A stretch of 22,551 nt of DNA from RGIG4079 sp045531405 (GTDB lineage Bacteria > Bacteroidota > Bacteroidia > Bacteroidales > Muribaculaceae). This document shows positions 8,824 through 16,139 of the stretch, in pieces. Under the pieces are notes generated by a model. It had not been told where the DNA came from. It searched no databases and saw nothing but the letters and a program-made list of their open reading frames with translations. The stretch spans positions 1 through 22,551 of the forward strand of contig JAZSDX010000041.1 of assembly GCA_045531405.1 (NCBI GenBank), in the 5' to 3' direction. Within the stretch, counting starts at the first letter, position 1; every line of letters starts with the position of its first letter. The position numbers and the translations under genes are program-made.

Positions 8824-8856
8824 AAAAGGCACCCGGCTCTCATCGAGCCGAGTACC
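8824..8856 (-). terminator. Terminator- or attenuator-like hairpin in the leader of the first Rhs gene
   Basis: On the minus strand GGTACTCGGCTC (8856-8845) pairs with GAGCCGGGTGCC (8839-8828) around the loop GATGA. That is 12 base pairs including two G-T pairs, followed at once by TTTT (8827-8824). It lies between the DUF3244-like gene (stop 8902) and the Rhs start at 8798. It looks like an intrinsic terminator with a short T-run, so it may let only part of transcription into the Rhs genes, or it may protect the upstream transcript. Confidence 0.6.
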
Positions 8857-8901
8857 ACGAGCTTATGATAACATAGGATAATTGGGTTGTTCAATTATTT
8901 G

Positions 8902-9279
8902 TTACAAAGAGAAGCTGCCGGAGTAGCAAGACGCATCGTCGGTAACTATTGTGATGAAATAGTCGCCGGCAGCGGTTGAGGTGGTGATTGATGCTGAGCC
9001 AAAAGCTGTATCTTCGGTTTGTTGCCACACTTCACCTGTTGATTCGTTAATTACTGAAATTTCCACCTCGCCCATATCGAAACCAAATTGGAGATAAACT
9101 ACACCATCTTGATAATAAGCCATGATGTCGCTACCATAATCGGGTGTGCGAGGATGTTTTGAAGCCTTTTTTATTATTATTGGTTTATTTTGTTCTACTG
9201 ATCCTGTTGGATTGTCAGCATATCCTAAAAAACCAATAAATAAAAAAATAAATGTTACTAAAAATTTTTGTCGAGTCAT
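8902..9279 (-). CDS. Small secreted DUF3244-family protein
   Basis: This encodes 125 residues. Residues 1-21 (MTRQKFLVTFIFLFIGFLGYA) are a signal peptide. The rest fits the Bacteroidales DUF3244 family: a short linker with KASKHPRTPDYGSDIMAYY, then a small beta-sandwich with VYLQFGFDMGEVEISVIN, TGEVWQQTE, AGDYFITIVTD and a terminal YSGSFSL. The family's function is unknown to me; members are usually exported. It is the first gene of the Rhs transcription unit, 103 bases before the first Rhs start, with a terminator-like hairpin between. Its tail resembles the C-terminus of the 399-residue protein encoded at 4156-5355. Confidence 0.75.
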   Translation of the reverse strand: MTRQKFLVTFIFLFIGFLGYADNPTGSVEQNKPIIIKKASKHPRTPDYGSDIMAYYQDGVVYLQFGFDMGEVEISVINESTGEVWQQTEDTAFGSASITTSTAAGDYFITIVTDDASCYSGSFSL

Positions 9280-9298
9280 GTTGTTAATTTTTTATTAG

Positions 9299-9432
9299 TT
9301 AGACTTTACGACAAAAATAGTGATATAGATTAAGTATTAAGTGAAAAATATGCTAAATAATTTTAGACAACACATAGTATAATCTATTGATAAACTGAAA
9401 CTTACTGTGAGTCTAAATGTTTATAATTAGAC
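9299..9432. promoter_or_regulatory. Cluster of TTAGAC/GTCTAA hexamers upstream of the Rhs operon
   Basis: TTAGAC occurs at 9299-9304, 9363-9368 and 9427-9432, exactly 64 bases apart each time, about six helical turns. The reverse form GTCTAA is at 9411-9416 and makes a 6-base inverted repeat with the last copy. They may be operator half-sites, but a short AT-rich word can recur by chance; one copy also lies upstream of pdxJ (14021-14026). Confidence 0.3.
9312..9319 (-). promoter_or_regulatory. Putative -7 box for the DUF3244-Rhs operon
   Basis: The minus strand reads TATTTTTG, which fits the Bacteroidetes -7 consensus TAnnTTTG. It is 32 bases from the ATG at 9279, giving a leader of about 27 bases. 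I see no good -33 TTTG at normal spacing. Confidence 0.4.
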
Positions 9433-9499
9433 ATGTTGTAAGTGCTTAAAAATGAGCACCATATGAGTGGGGGAGGGTAATTTGTTGGTAACCAGGGTG

Positions 9500-11146
9500 T
9501 TATTGTAGGTGCGCAATAAATTCGTCTTTGAGATGTGAATTGGAATCTAAAATCTTCTCTTTTATGCGGGAACGACGCTTGTAAATTGTAGGATATTTTT
9601 GGTGCATTAGTAAACTAATGAATTTTGGAGAAAATCCAGCGTAGTGATAACATATTTGTTTATATTCATCATTGCTTAGGTTCGGGAATTCCAACCTAAA
9701 TTTATGCATTAGATTATCTCTATAACGATTTATGATTAGTTCAAGTTCTAATCGCGTTTTAGGATTTTCAAATCTAGAAATAATTTCTTTTACTTCTTGA
9801 TAAAGTCGTTTTTGATCTATTGCATTATCCGAGATGTCTGCAAAAGTATTCCCGATATTATTAAGAATTGAAAAGTGATCATTAAATAATTCATTAATTA
9901 CTGCAGAAAAAGAATCATCTTTGGATTTAAGACGGTCGCGTAAATCTAAAATCGTTTCAGTATATTCATTAATTATTTGTTGCTTTTTTAAGATGCTTTT
10001 TCGTGTATATAAAATAACAAGAATGATTATAATGATTGTTGTCAATAATATTATTATGCTTGTAAATTTCGACAAATAATGTTTGTATTTAATAATTTCT
10101 AATTCTTTTGTTAAGATGTCTCGTTGAGCTGTTAATAGTGGCTGTTCTAGTTCTTTTCGCAATATTTCTTTTTCATATTGAGTCCCTTTTGAGAAATATG
10201 TTAATGCTGAATTATAATCTTTTAAATTACGGTATGCATTAGACGAATTAATAAATATTATAATAGAATCGGATGAGTCATTTGCTACATTCCAAGCCTT
10301 AGATATTTGATGTTTTGCTGAAATTGAATCATTTAATGCCGCATAGGCTATTGCAAGTGAGGAGTGAACCGATGATGTTGTGTTTAGAAGAGGGTAATCT
10401 TGGATTAATTTGTCATAAATATTTATTGCTAAAGAATGTTGTTTTTGATCAATTAATTGAATTATTAGTTCTTCATATCCAATTTGAATCATTCTATAAT
10501 CACAAGAATCCGTTGCTTCTGCAATAACCTGATAAATCAAATTATTTGCTTTCTTGTAGTTTTGATAGCCTCGATAAGAACAAGCAAGATCATAAAGAGC
10601 ATATAGTTTATGCTTATAGCTATTTGCTTGTTTGTATGATTTGTAGGCATTTTGATATGCTTCAATGCTTTTGGGGTAATCACAAGAATTACAGTATAAA
10701 TACCCCAATTGGCTAAAAATAAGCCCATGGATAAGGTGGTCTGATGTTTGAGTTATGTAGTTTGCTGCTTTAGTATATTGAGCTATTGCGTTGTGATTAT
10801 CATTTGCATTTTCAAAAATTCGTCCATGATAATAATGCGTCAGCATCGCATAATGTGGTTCGTCGCCGTCGGTAAAGTATTTAACGGCAGGAGCAATGAT
10901 AGAATCGGAAGCGATGTCGATGTAGTTTTTATCGAGTGCTTGTGAAAGGAGAAGGGCATAAATGGCACGTCCTCGCTCGGTGGTTAGGGTTGAAGATTCA
11001 ATACTATCTTGGAGAATTGACAAAGCCACTTCGCAACTATCGTTCATAATAGTTTCAGCTCGTTCAAGCATTTGACTATTACGCTCGTTTTCACCACAAG
11101 CTGAGAGCAGGATAATGGATATTATGACGATGAAAATATGCTTCAT
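9500..11146 (-). CDS. TPR lipoprotein with transmembrane helix and C-terminal LuxR-like helix-turn-helix (probable regulator)
   Basis: This encodes 548 residues. The lipobox LLSAC puts the lipid-bearing Cys at residue 17. Residues of about 30-330 are tetratricopeptide-type helical repeats, such as AIAQYTKAANYI and SIEAYQNAYKSYKQANSY. A strongly hydrophobic helix at about 357-378 (TSIIILLTTIIIIILVILY) is followed by a basic stop-transfer and a helical, probably coiled-coil stretch to about 460. The end, about 485-530, has the pattern LSNDEYKQICYHYAGFSPKFI, then RRSRIKEKI, which looks like a LuxR-type DNA-binding helix-turn-helix. The predicted layout is a periplasmic TPR sensor and a cytoplasmic DNA-binding end. 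The gene starts 27 bases after the tonB-like stop. The family occurs widely in Bacteroidales; the target genes are unknown. Confidence 0.65.
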   Translation of the reverse strand: MKHIFIVIISIILLSACGENERNSQMLERAETIMNDSCEVALSILQDSIESSTLTTERGRAIYALLLSQALDKNYIDIASDSIIAPAVKYFTDGDEPHYAMLTHYYHGRIFENANDNHNAIAQYTKAANYITQTSDHLIHGLIFSQLGYLYCNSCDYPKSIEAYQNAYKSYKQANSYKHKLYALYDLACSYRGYQNYKKANNLIYQVIAEATDSCDYRMIQIGYEELIIQLIDQKQHSLAINIYDKLIQDYPLLNTTSSVHSSLAIAYAALNDSISAKHQISKAWNVANDSSDSIIIFINSSNAYRNLKDYNSALTYFSKGTQYEKEILRKELEQPLLTAQRDILTKELEIIKYKHYLSKFTSIIILLTTIIIIILVILYTRKSILKKQQIINEYTETILDLRDRLKSKDDSFSAVINELFNDHFSILNNIGNTFADISDNAIDQKRLYQEVKEIISRFENPKTRLELELIINRYRDNLMHKFRLEFPNLSNDEYKQICYHYAGFSPKFISLLMHQKYPTIYKRRSRIKEKILDSNSHLKDEFIAHLQ

Positions 11147-11173
11147 TTAGCACATTGTGAATGAGGGAGGGTG

Positions 11174-11986
11174 TTACTTAAATCTCCAAGTGATGGTGCC
11201 ACGTTGCACTTGTGTCTCGGTTTTTGAGACAGAGAAAGAGCATTTTAATGAAGCCTGTTCACAGCGTGTGCGAGTGGCAGCATCGGCATAGGCGGGACCT
11301 GAACCACTTTTTACTTTGGCCGAAATCACTTTGCCTTGTGGGTTAACACTCACCGACACAACGATTGTGCCGGCTTTTGTGCTTGATGTTTTTACCCAAT
11401 TAGCGAGAGTGCGACCTCCAAGACTTGCACCGGGAGCGCCCGATGAGGCTCCGGTGTCGCTATTCCCATCGACTTGGCCGGTTTTGCCTTTGCCATTGTC
11501 GTCGGTGCCTTTTCCTTTGCCGGCAAATTGATTTTTGATTTGTTCTTGTATCTGTTGTTGTTTTTCTTTTTCTATCCGAGCCTTTTCGGCAACAGCGGCG
11601 AGTTCTTCGGCAGAGGGTCCGGGTTTGGGTGTTTCTTGTGTTTTTTCCACTTTCATTGGCGACTCTTCTTGTGTGGAAACAACTTGTGAGGGTTGTCCTT
11701 GAGTGCCGGCATTTTCCAAGTCGTCAGCATCAAGGGCATCGTTATTATCGGCAGGTGGCGCCGGTTGTTGTTGGTCGCTCTCTATTTGAGGCTGATTGAT
11801 GTCGCCGAGCATCACATACTCACCTCCAAAAAGAATTTCGCTTGAATCAACGGGAGGCCATTGTGTGTCAAATTGATGTCGAGGAGAATGCTCTAAGACA
11901 AAACAAAGAGATATCACGAGAATCAACACGTGAAAGGCAATAGTGCCTATGATGGCGATGAGGCGTGATTTTTTAGATGAATCCAT
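11174..11986 (-). CDS. TonB/TolA-like energy transducer
   Basis: This encodes 270 residues. There is a short basic N-terminus and one membrane helix at about 9-30 (IAIIGTIAFHVLILVISLCFV), with the His typical of TonB-type anchors. A long Pro/Gln/Asp-rich periplasmic stretch follows, with an Ala/Glu/Lys helix (AAVAEKARIEKEKQQQIQEQ) at about 125-150 and a Gly-rich linker at 150-195. The C-terminal domain of about 75 residues shows the TonB_C pattern (GTIVVSVSVNPQGKVISAKV, ending GTITWRFK). It should couple the ExbB-ExbD proton motor to outer-membrane receptors or envelope integrity. Its gene follows exbD by 12 bases, which supports the call. TolA-like rather than TonB-like function is possible, so I give no symbol. 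Confidence 0.8.
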   Translation of the reverse strand: MDSSKKSRLIAIIGTIAFHVLILVISLCFVLEHSPRHQFDTQWPPVDSSEILFGGEYVMLGDINQPQIESDQQQPAPPADNNDALDADDLENAGTQGQPSQVVSTQEESPMKVEKTQETPKPGPSAEELAAVAEKARIEKEKQQQIQEQIKNQFAGKGKGTDDNGKGKTGQVDGNSDTGASSGAPGASLGGRTLANWVKTSSTKAGTIVVSVSVNPQGKVISAKVKSGSGPAYADAATRTRCEQASLKCSFSVSKTETQVQRGTITWRFK

Positions 11987-11998
11987 CGCTAAGAAACA

Positions 11999-12454
11999 TT
12001 AAGATGGTTGTTGCGTTGACTGTTGTTGGATGGGGGTTGCCGATGTAGGAGCCGGCTTAGTGGCAAGCACCATTTTGAGGTTGTTTTGTGCCGCAAGATT
12101 GAGAATTTCAACTACTTTGCCATATGGCACCTCCTCGTCGGCATAAAGAGCGATAAAACTCTCGGGAGCTTGCATCTGAACAGTCACAAGGTATGTGACA
12201 AGATTATCTATATGAATGAGTTGAGGTTCCTCTTTGTCGTGCGACACAAATAATTGCATTTCTTTATCAAGATACACACGAGTGCCCGGTTTGATGGCTG
12301 TTTGCTCCGAGCTTTGAGGTAGATTTACTTCAAGGGCTGTAGGGAATACAAATGTAGAAGTAACCATGAAAAAGACGAGCAAAAGGAAGATAACATCGGT
12401 CATAGATGCCATCGAGAATGTAGCCGATATTTCGTGTTGTCGTTTTAGTGCCAT
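11999..12454 (-). CDS. exbD: ExbD/TolR-family biopolymer transport protein
   Basis: This encodes 151 residues. The single N-terminal membrane helix (MASMTDVIFLLLVFFMVTST) carries the proton-relay Asp at residue 20, the key residue of ExbD/TolR stators. A periplasmic alpha/beta domain follows, with ALEVNLPQSSE, the motif FIALYADEEVPYGKVVEIL and a Leu/Val-rich end. The last 20 residues are a Pro/Gln/Thr-rich tail. Four bases separate it from exbB and 12 from the tonB-like gene, so the three form one stator-transducer unit. ExbD and TolR cannot be told apart from sequence alone here; the neighbours favour ExbD. Confidence 0.88.
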   Translation of the reverse strand: MALKRQHEISATFSMASMTDVIFLLLVFFMVTSTFVFPTALEVNLPQSSEQTAIKPGTRVYLDKEMQLFVSHDKEEPQLIHIDNLVTYLVTVQMQAPESFIALYADEEVPYGKVVEILNLAAQNNLKMVLATKPAPTSATPIQQQSTQQPS

Positions 12455-12458
12455 AATG

Positions 12459-13187
12459 TTATTTGTTAGGCTCGTTGATGAGGTCCATAAATTCCATTGT
12501 GCGCGCTTCGAGTTGATTCATTACGTTGTTGATGCGAGCAACGATATAGTTGTAGGCAAAAAGAGCTATGATGCCGACAATTAGACCTGCAACAGTTGTC
12601 ACAAGTGCAGTGTATATGCCTCCGGCAAAGTCGCCAATAGAAGCAGCATTGCCTGAATTGGCAATGCTGAAGAAGGCATCAACCATACCTATTACAGTGC
12701 CTAAAAATCCGAGCATAGGTGCACCTGCCGCTGTAGTGGCAAGCCAAGGAAGACCTTTGCTGAGGTTGGCGATTTCGATATTTCCGGTATTTTCAATTGC
12801 AACGAGAATGTCGTTAGCAGGGCGACCAATGCGAGTGAGCCCTTTTGCAATTAGTCGGGCTGCAGGTGAGTCTTGTTTTTTACAAAGATTTTGAGCACTT
12901 TCAATCTCTCCGTCGGCAACATAATCTTTGATACGTTTCATAAACGAGGGGTCGTATTGACTTGCTTTATGAACAACTATGGCACGTTCGATAAACACGT
13001 AGATTGCTAAAATAGAGAGCAATGCAAGTGGAATCATAATGAATCCACCTTCGAGGCATAAATCCCAAATAGAAAGGTTAGTAGTTGTAGTAGCTGCAGT
13101 TTCGGCAACGGCAGTTGATGTAGTGTCAATGATTGTGGCAACAGAGTCGGTTGCGTTAATAGCCGGTATTGAATTAAGTAGTACCAT
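12459..13187 (-). CDS. exbB: ExbB/TolQ-family proton channel protein (MotA/TolQ/ExbB)
   Basis: This encodes 242 residues. After an N-terminal segment of about 40 residues rich in Ala and Thr, the first membrane helix is at about 48-70 (GGFIMIPLALLSILAIYVFIERA). A cytoplasmic helical loop follows (DYVADGEIESAQNLCKK). Two more membrane helices lie in the conserved MotA/TolQ/ExbB region, with LPWLATTAAGAPMLGFLGTV and GGIYTALVTTVAGLIVGIIA; the Thr/Gly-rich faces line the proton path. The protein forms a pentamer around ExbD in the inner membrane. The gene lies 34 bases downstream of pdxJ and four bases upstream of exbD. Length and domain order are normal for the Bacteroidetes version. Confidence 0.9.
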   Translation of the reverse strand: MVLLNSIPAINATDSVATIIDTTSTAVAETAATTTTNLSIWDLCLEGGFIMIPLALLSILAIYVFIERAIVVHKASQYDPSFMKRIKDYVADGEIESAQNLCKKQDSPAARLIAKGLTRIGRPANDILVAIENTGNIEIANLSKGLPWLATTAAGAPMLGFLGTVIGMVDAFFSIANSGNAASIGDFAGGIYTALVTTVAGLIVGIIALFAYNYIVARINNVMNQLEARTMEFMDLINEPNK

Positions 13188-13221
13188 GATAATTGTAAAA
13201 ATTATAATTAAAGTTTAGAGG

Positions 13222-13935
13222 TTATTTAAGACATTTTTTGTAGCGAGCAATTGTTTCACTCAATCCCAAATAAAGAGCATCAGAAATGAGAGAATGACCG
13301 ATAGACACTTCATTGAGATAGGGTACATGTTTGTGAAAATATTCAAGATTTTCAAGACTGAGGTCATGACCGGCATTCACTCCAAGTCCCACCTTATGAG
13401 CAGCCTGGCTTGCCAACGTGTAAGGCTCAACAGCTTTGGCGGGATTGGCATGATACATATCGGCATAAGGTTTGGTAAACAATTCTACGCGGTCGGCTCC
13501 GGTTTTAGCCGCCAATTTAATGTTTTCGATATCTGTGTCAACAAATATCGAGGACCTTATTCCGGCATCACGAAGAGTATCTACGATATTGGTCAAAAGC
13601 TCCATGTTTTCAGCTACATTCCATCCGGCCGATGATGTGAGAGCGTCGGGTGCATCGGGTACGAGTGTAACCTGTTCGGGTTTAACTTTCAACACAAGGT
13701 CCATAAATTCAGGCGAAGGATACCCTTCGATGTTAAACTCGGTTTTAACAAGAGGACGCAACTTAAACACATCGTCATATTTGATGTGTCGTTCATCGGG
13801 GCGAGGATGCACAGTGATGCCATTGGCACCAAAAACCTCGCAGTCAACAGCTACTTGTTGCACATTGGGCTGGTTTTCACCACGAGCATTACGCAATGTG
13901 GCAATTTTGTTGATATTTACACTTAAATTTGTCAT
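13222..13935 (-). CDS. pdxJ: Pyridoxine 5'-phosphate synthase PdxJ
   Basis: This encodes 237 residues, normal length. PdxJ condenses 3-amino-2-oxopropyl phosphate with 1-deoxy-D-xylulose 5-phosphate to make pyridoxine 5'-phosphate, the ring-closing step of the DXP-dependent vitamin B6 pathway. Family motifs are the N-terminal LSVNINKIATLRNARG, then ITVHPRPDERHI with His43, Arg45, Arg49 and His50, FNIEGYPS with the catalytic-position Glu70, GLGVNAGHDL with His190, and SIGHSLISDA with His214. The ATG at 13935 is followed directly by the family's first strand. It probably leads the operon pdxJ-exbB-exbD-tonB-like. PdxB, encoded at 16140-17165, acts earlier in the same pathway. Confidence 0.95.
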   Translation of the reverse strand: MTNLSVNINKIATLRNARGENQPNVQQVAVDCEVFGANGITVHPRPDERHIKYDDVFKLRPLVKTEFNIEGYPSPEFMDLVLKVKPEQVTLVPDAPDALTSSAGWNVAENMELLTNIVDTLRDAGIRSSIFVDTDIENIKLAAKTGADRVELFTKPYADMYHANPAKAVEPYTLASQAAHKVGLGVNAGHDLSLENLEYFHKHVPYLNEVSIGHSLISDALYLGLSETIARYKKCLK

Positions 13936-14005
13936 TTTGATGTTATAAAAATCTTTTTGACGAGTTAACTTGTTGAATAATTAATAGTGATTAAATAATT
14001 ATTCG

Positions 14006-14013
14006 TAAATTTG
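14006..14013 (+). promoter_or_regulatory. Possible -7 box for the ACT-like-nadK-peptidase unit
   Basis: TAAATTTG fits TAnnTTTG and lies 50 bases before the TTG start at 14064. No -33 element is visible at normal spacing, so this is weak. Confidence 0.3.
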
Positions 14014-14028
14014 TCAAGATTTAGACTA

Positions 14029-14036
14029 CAAAAATA
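14029..14036 (-). promoter_or_regulatory. Putative -7 box for the pdxJ operon
   Basis: The minus strand reads TATTTTTG, a full match to TAnnTTTG and the same octamer as upstream of the DUF3244-Rhs operon. A leader of about 85-90 bases would precede pdxJ. The -33 region (TTTCG near 14060-14056) is a poor match. It overlaps the divergent control region of the plus-strand genes. Confidence 0.4.
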
Positions 14037-14063
14037 GTCAGAAATAATAAAATATCGAAAGAT

Positions 14064-14459
14064 TTGAGGGCAAAAGATAATATATTAACGCAATTTGACA
14101 CCCGTCAAGACGATTTACAAGTAAATATGGGCGAAATCCTTGCTCGGTTGTTCCCTTTTGTCGATGATTCATGTCAATTAACAATGGTTTGTCGTCGTGA
14201 AGATTATTCGGCATCTTTGGTTGCTCGGGCGGTTGAGGATTGTGATGCTCATCTTCTGAATCTCAATGTTACCGGCGACATTACCGATGCCGGTGAAATG
14301 ATTGTAGAGTTGCGTGTTGGTATCAACAATGGCGAGAGTGTAGCTCGCAGTCTTGCTCGTTATGGCTATGAAGTGGTGAACATAAAAAAAGAAACAAGTA
14401 TAGATGACAATACAATGCAACAACGCATAGGAGAATTATTGCATTATATTGAATTATAA
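14064..14459 (+). CDS. Short ACT-like protein, apparently a CBS-less version of the pdxJ-nadK neighbour
   Basis: The longest frame starts at TTG 14064 and encodes 131 residues; an ATG at 14127 would give 110 and still keep the whole recognisable domain. The core alternates strands and helices in ACT-like order: LTMVCRREDYSASLVARAVE, then AHLLNLNVTG, EMIVELRVGI, SVARSLARYGYEVVNI. The end, MQQRIGELLHYIEL, resembles from memory the C-terminus of the CBS-domain protein that Bacteroides relatives carry between pdxJ and nadK. No CBS pair precedes it: the frame upstream meets a stop at 14022-14024. The next gene, nadK, starts 22 bases after its stop. The function is unknown; ACT-like domains usually bind small ligands. 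The coding call rests on context and domain pattern. Confidence 0.6.
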   Translation: MRAKDNILTQFDTRQDDLQVNMGEILARLFPFVDDSCQLTMVCRREDYSASLVARAVEDCDAHLLNLNVTGDITDAGEMIVELRVGINNGESVARSLARYGYEVVNIKKETSIDDNTMQQRIGELLHYIEL

Positions 14460-14481
14460 TCCATTAAAAATATCAACGGTA

Positions 14482-15354
14482 ATGAAAATCGCAATTTATG
14501 GCAATATGTATCAAGAGGATTATCTGAATCAACTTTCAGATTTTCTTGAGGCATTGTCACGTTCGGAAATCAAGGTTGAAATTGAATCAAAGTTCTATAA
14601 CTATTTAAGCCGAATGTTACCCGGAGAGTTGCCCATTGATGGAGTGATTATTGGTGGCGATTTTGATGCCGATATGGCTATAAGTATTGGTGGTGATGGG
14701 ACATTTTTGCGCACTGCTCGTTGGGTAGGCGATAAGCAAATTCCTATTTTGGGTATCAATACCGGGCATCTTGGTTATCTTGCCGATATTACTGTTGATG
14801 AAATGATTCCGGCTGTAGAAGATTTGAAAAAAGGCCTTTATAAGATTGAAAATCGCTCATTGATTGAGGTGACAAGCACTCGCAAAGAGGCAATAGTCGA
14901 TTGGAACTATGCTCTTAATGAAGTGGCTGTAATTAAGCAAGATACATCGTCAATGATTTCGGTTGCCACAAGGGTAAACGATATTGACTTGGCTACTTAT
15001 CAAGGTGATGGGTTAATTATTTCAACACCAACAGGTAGCACGGGATATAATCTATCGGTGGGAGGTCCGATTGTAGAGCCAACTGCTCCCAACTGGATAA
15101 TTTCACCTATTGCAGCACATTCATTGACAATGCGCCCACTTGTAGTGAGTGATTCGTGTGAATTGACAATTACTACCAATTCGCGAGCAACAAACTATCG
15201 AGTGAGTCTTGATGGCAGGTCGGTAACATTGCCGGTGGGATCTACAATAAAATTACGCAAAGCACCATTTGTAGTAAAAGTTGTGCAACGTCTAAAACAT
15301 AATTTTGGCGAAACCTTGCGCAATAAGTTGCTTTGGGGTGTAGATAAACGATAA
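14482..15354 (+). CDS. nadK: NAD kinase
   Basis: NadK phosphorylates NAD to NADP with ATP (or inorganic polyphosphate in some members) and is the only NADP source in most bacteria. I choose the ATG at 14482 (290 residues, starting MKIAIYGN) because that is where the family's first strand begins. The longer frame starts with a TTG inside the preceding gene. Motifs, numbered from that ATG, are GGDGT at 70-74 with the catalytic Asp, GINTGHLGYLADI at 91-103, the substrate-binding Asn-Glu pair at 146-147 (ALNEVAV), and DGLIISTPTGSTGYNLSVGG at 176-195. The length is normal. It is the middle gene of a plus-strand unit, 45 bases before the peptidase gene. Confidence 0.96.
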   Translation: MKIAIYGNMYQEDYLNQLSDFLEALSRSEIKVEIESKFYNYLSRMLPGELPIDGVIIGGDFDADMAISIGGDGTFLRTARWVGDKQIPILGINTGHLGYLADITVDEMIPAVEDLKKGLYKIENRSLIEVTSTRKEAIVDWNYALNEVAVIKQDTSSMISVATRVNDIDLATYQGDGLIISTPTGSTGYNLSVGGPIVEPTAPNWIISPIAAHSLTMRPLVVSDSCELTITTNSRATNYRVSLDGRSVTLPVGSTIKLRKAPFVVKVVQRLKHNFGETLRNKLLWGVDKR

Positions 15355-15399
15355 TACAACGTTAGAACTCGGTTTTTATAAAGTTTTAAGTATAAGGGA

Positions 15400-16110
15400 A
15401 TGGTTATATCGGGGACAGAATTTGATTATCCTCCTTTGGGTATAGTGCACCTCGCTGTGAGGTATAATTCGCGCCACATTTCCGCCCGTTGGCGAGATGG
15501 GAAAGTGTATCTCAATGTGCCATATGGTGCCGATGAGAATGATGTGCGTCGTGCTCTTGCCGAGTTTGCTCCAAAACTCAAAGCCACTCGTCCCGAGATA
15601 CTTTATCATGAGGGACAATGTTTGACCTTTGACGGTCTGTCAATAACGATAAAAAGACAAAATCACAACCCAAGAGAAATAATTGTGCAAGCGCGATTGC
15701 CTAAGTCGGTAATAGAAGTGGGTGACGATTTTGACTTTAATAAAAATGAAACTTCTCGCACTATCAGTAATATGCTATGTCGCATTGCTCAGAGGTTAGC
15801 TCCAACCATATTATTGCCTCGAGCAAGGGAGTTGGCTCATTCCATCAATAAAACACCTGTTGGGTGGACTATCTCAAATGGTCATCGTGTGCTTGGTAGG
15901 TGTGATACCAATGGAATTATAGCCCTGTCATATATATTGGTATTTCTACCACAACATTTGCGTGATTACGTGATATTTCATGAATTGGCTCATTTGTCGG
16001 AGATGAACCACAGTTCACGTTTTCATGAATTATGCAACCAATATTGTAATGGACATGAAGCCGACCTAATAGCCCAACTCCACGCTCACCAATGGCCGGT
16101 GTATAGGTGA
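15400..16110 (+). CDS. YgjP-family zinc metallopeptidase (DUF45, SprT-like fold)
   Basis: This encodes 236 residues. The C-terminal zinc site is clear: HELAH at 194-198, with a probable third ligand in the following NHSSRFHEL (His204, or His209). The stretch before it (YILVFLPQHLRDYVIFHELAHL) fits the PF01863/YgjP family, usually 220-250 residues. The N-terminal half (VRYNSRHISARWRDGKVYLNVPYG) matches the family's beta region. Members are thought to be cytoplasmic; the substrate is not established. It is the last gene of the plus-strand unit and converges with pdxB, with 29 bases between the two stops and no clear terminator. Confidence 0.85.
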   Translation: MVISGTEFDYPPLGIVHLAVRYNSRHISARWRDGKVYLNVPYGADENDVRRALAEFAPKLKATRPEILYHEGQCLTFDGLSITIKRQNHNPREIIVQARLPKSVIEVGDDFDFNKNETSRTISNMLCRIAQRLAPTILLPRARELAHSINKTPVGWTISNGHRVLGRCDTNGIIALSYILVFLPQHLRDYVIFHELAHLSEMNHSSRFHELCNQYCNGHEADLIAQLHAHQWPVYR

Positions 16111-16139
16111 TTTAATAAGTTTTATGAGAATACTTTCGG

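Noticed and set aside
8799..8894. Longer N-terminus for the first Rhs protein, starting at 8894
   Set aside because: It would place 32 non-signal residues before a clean Sec signal peptide and would translate the terminator-like hairpin.
784..9279. Type VI secretion cargo or effector
   Set aside because: No PAAR, VgrG, Hcp or adaptor motif is visible, and the large proteins start with Sec signal peptides.
9442..9459. Small inverted repeat GTGCT/AGCAC as a terminator after the TPR gene
   Set aside because: Only five pairs around an eight-base loop, and no T-run follows on the minus strand.
14449..14481. Upstream TTG start for nadK
   Set aside because: It lies inside the preceding gene and adds 11 residues with no family similarity; the ATG at 14482 begins the conserved first strand.
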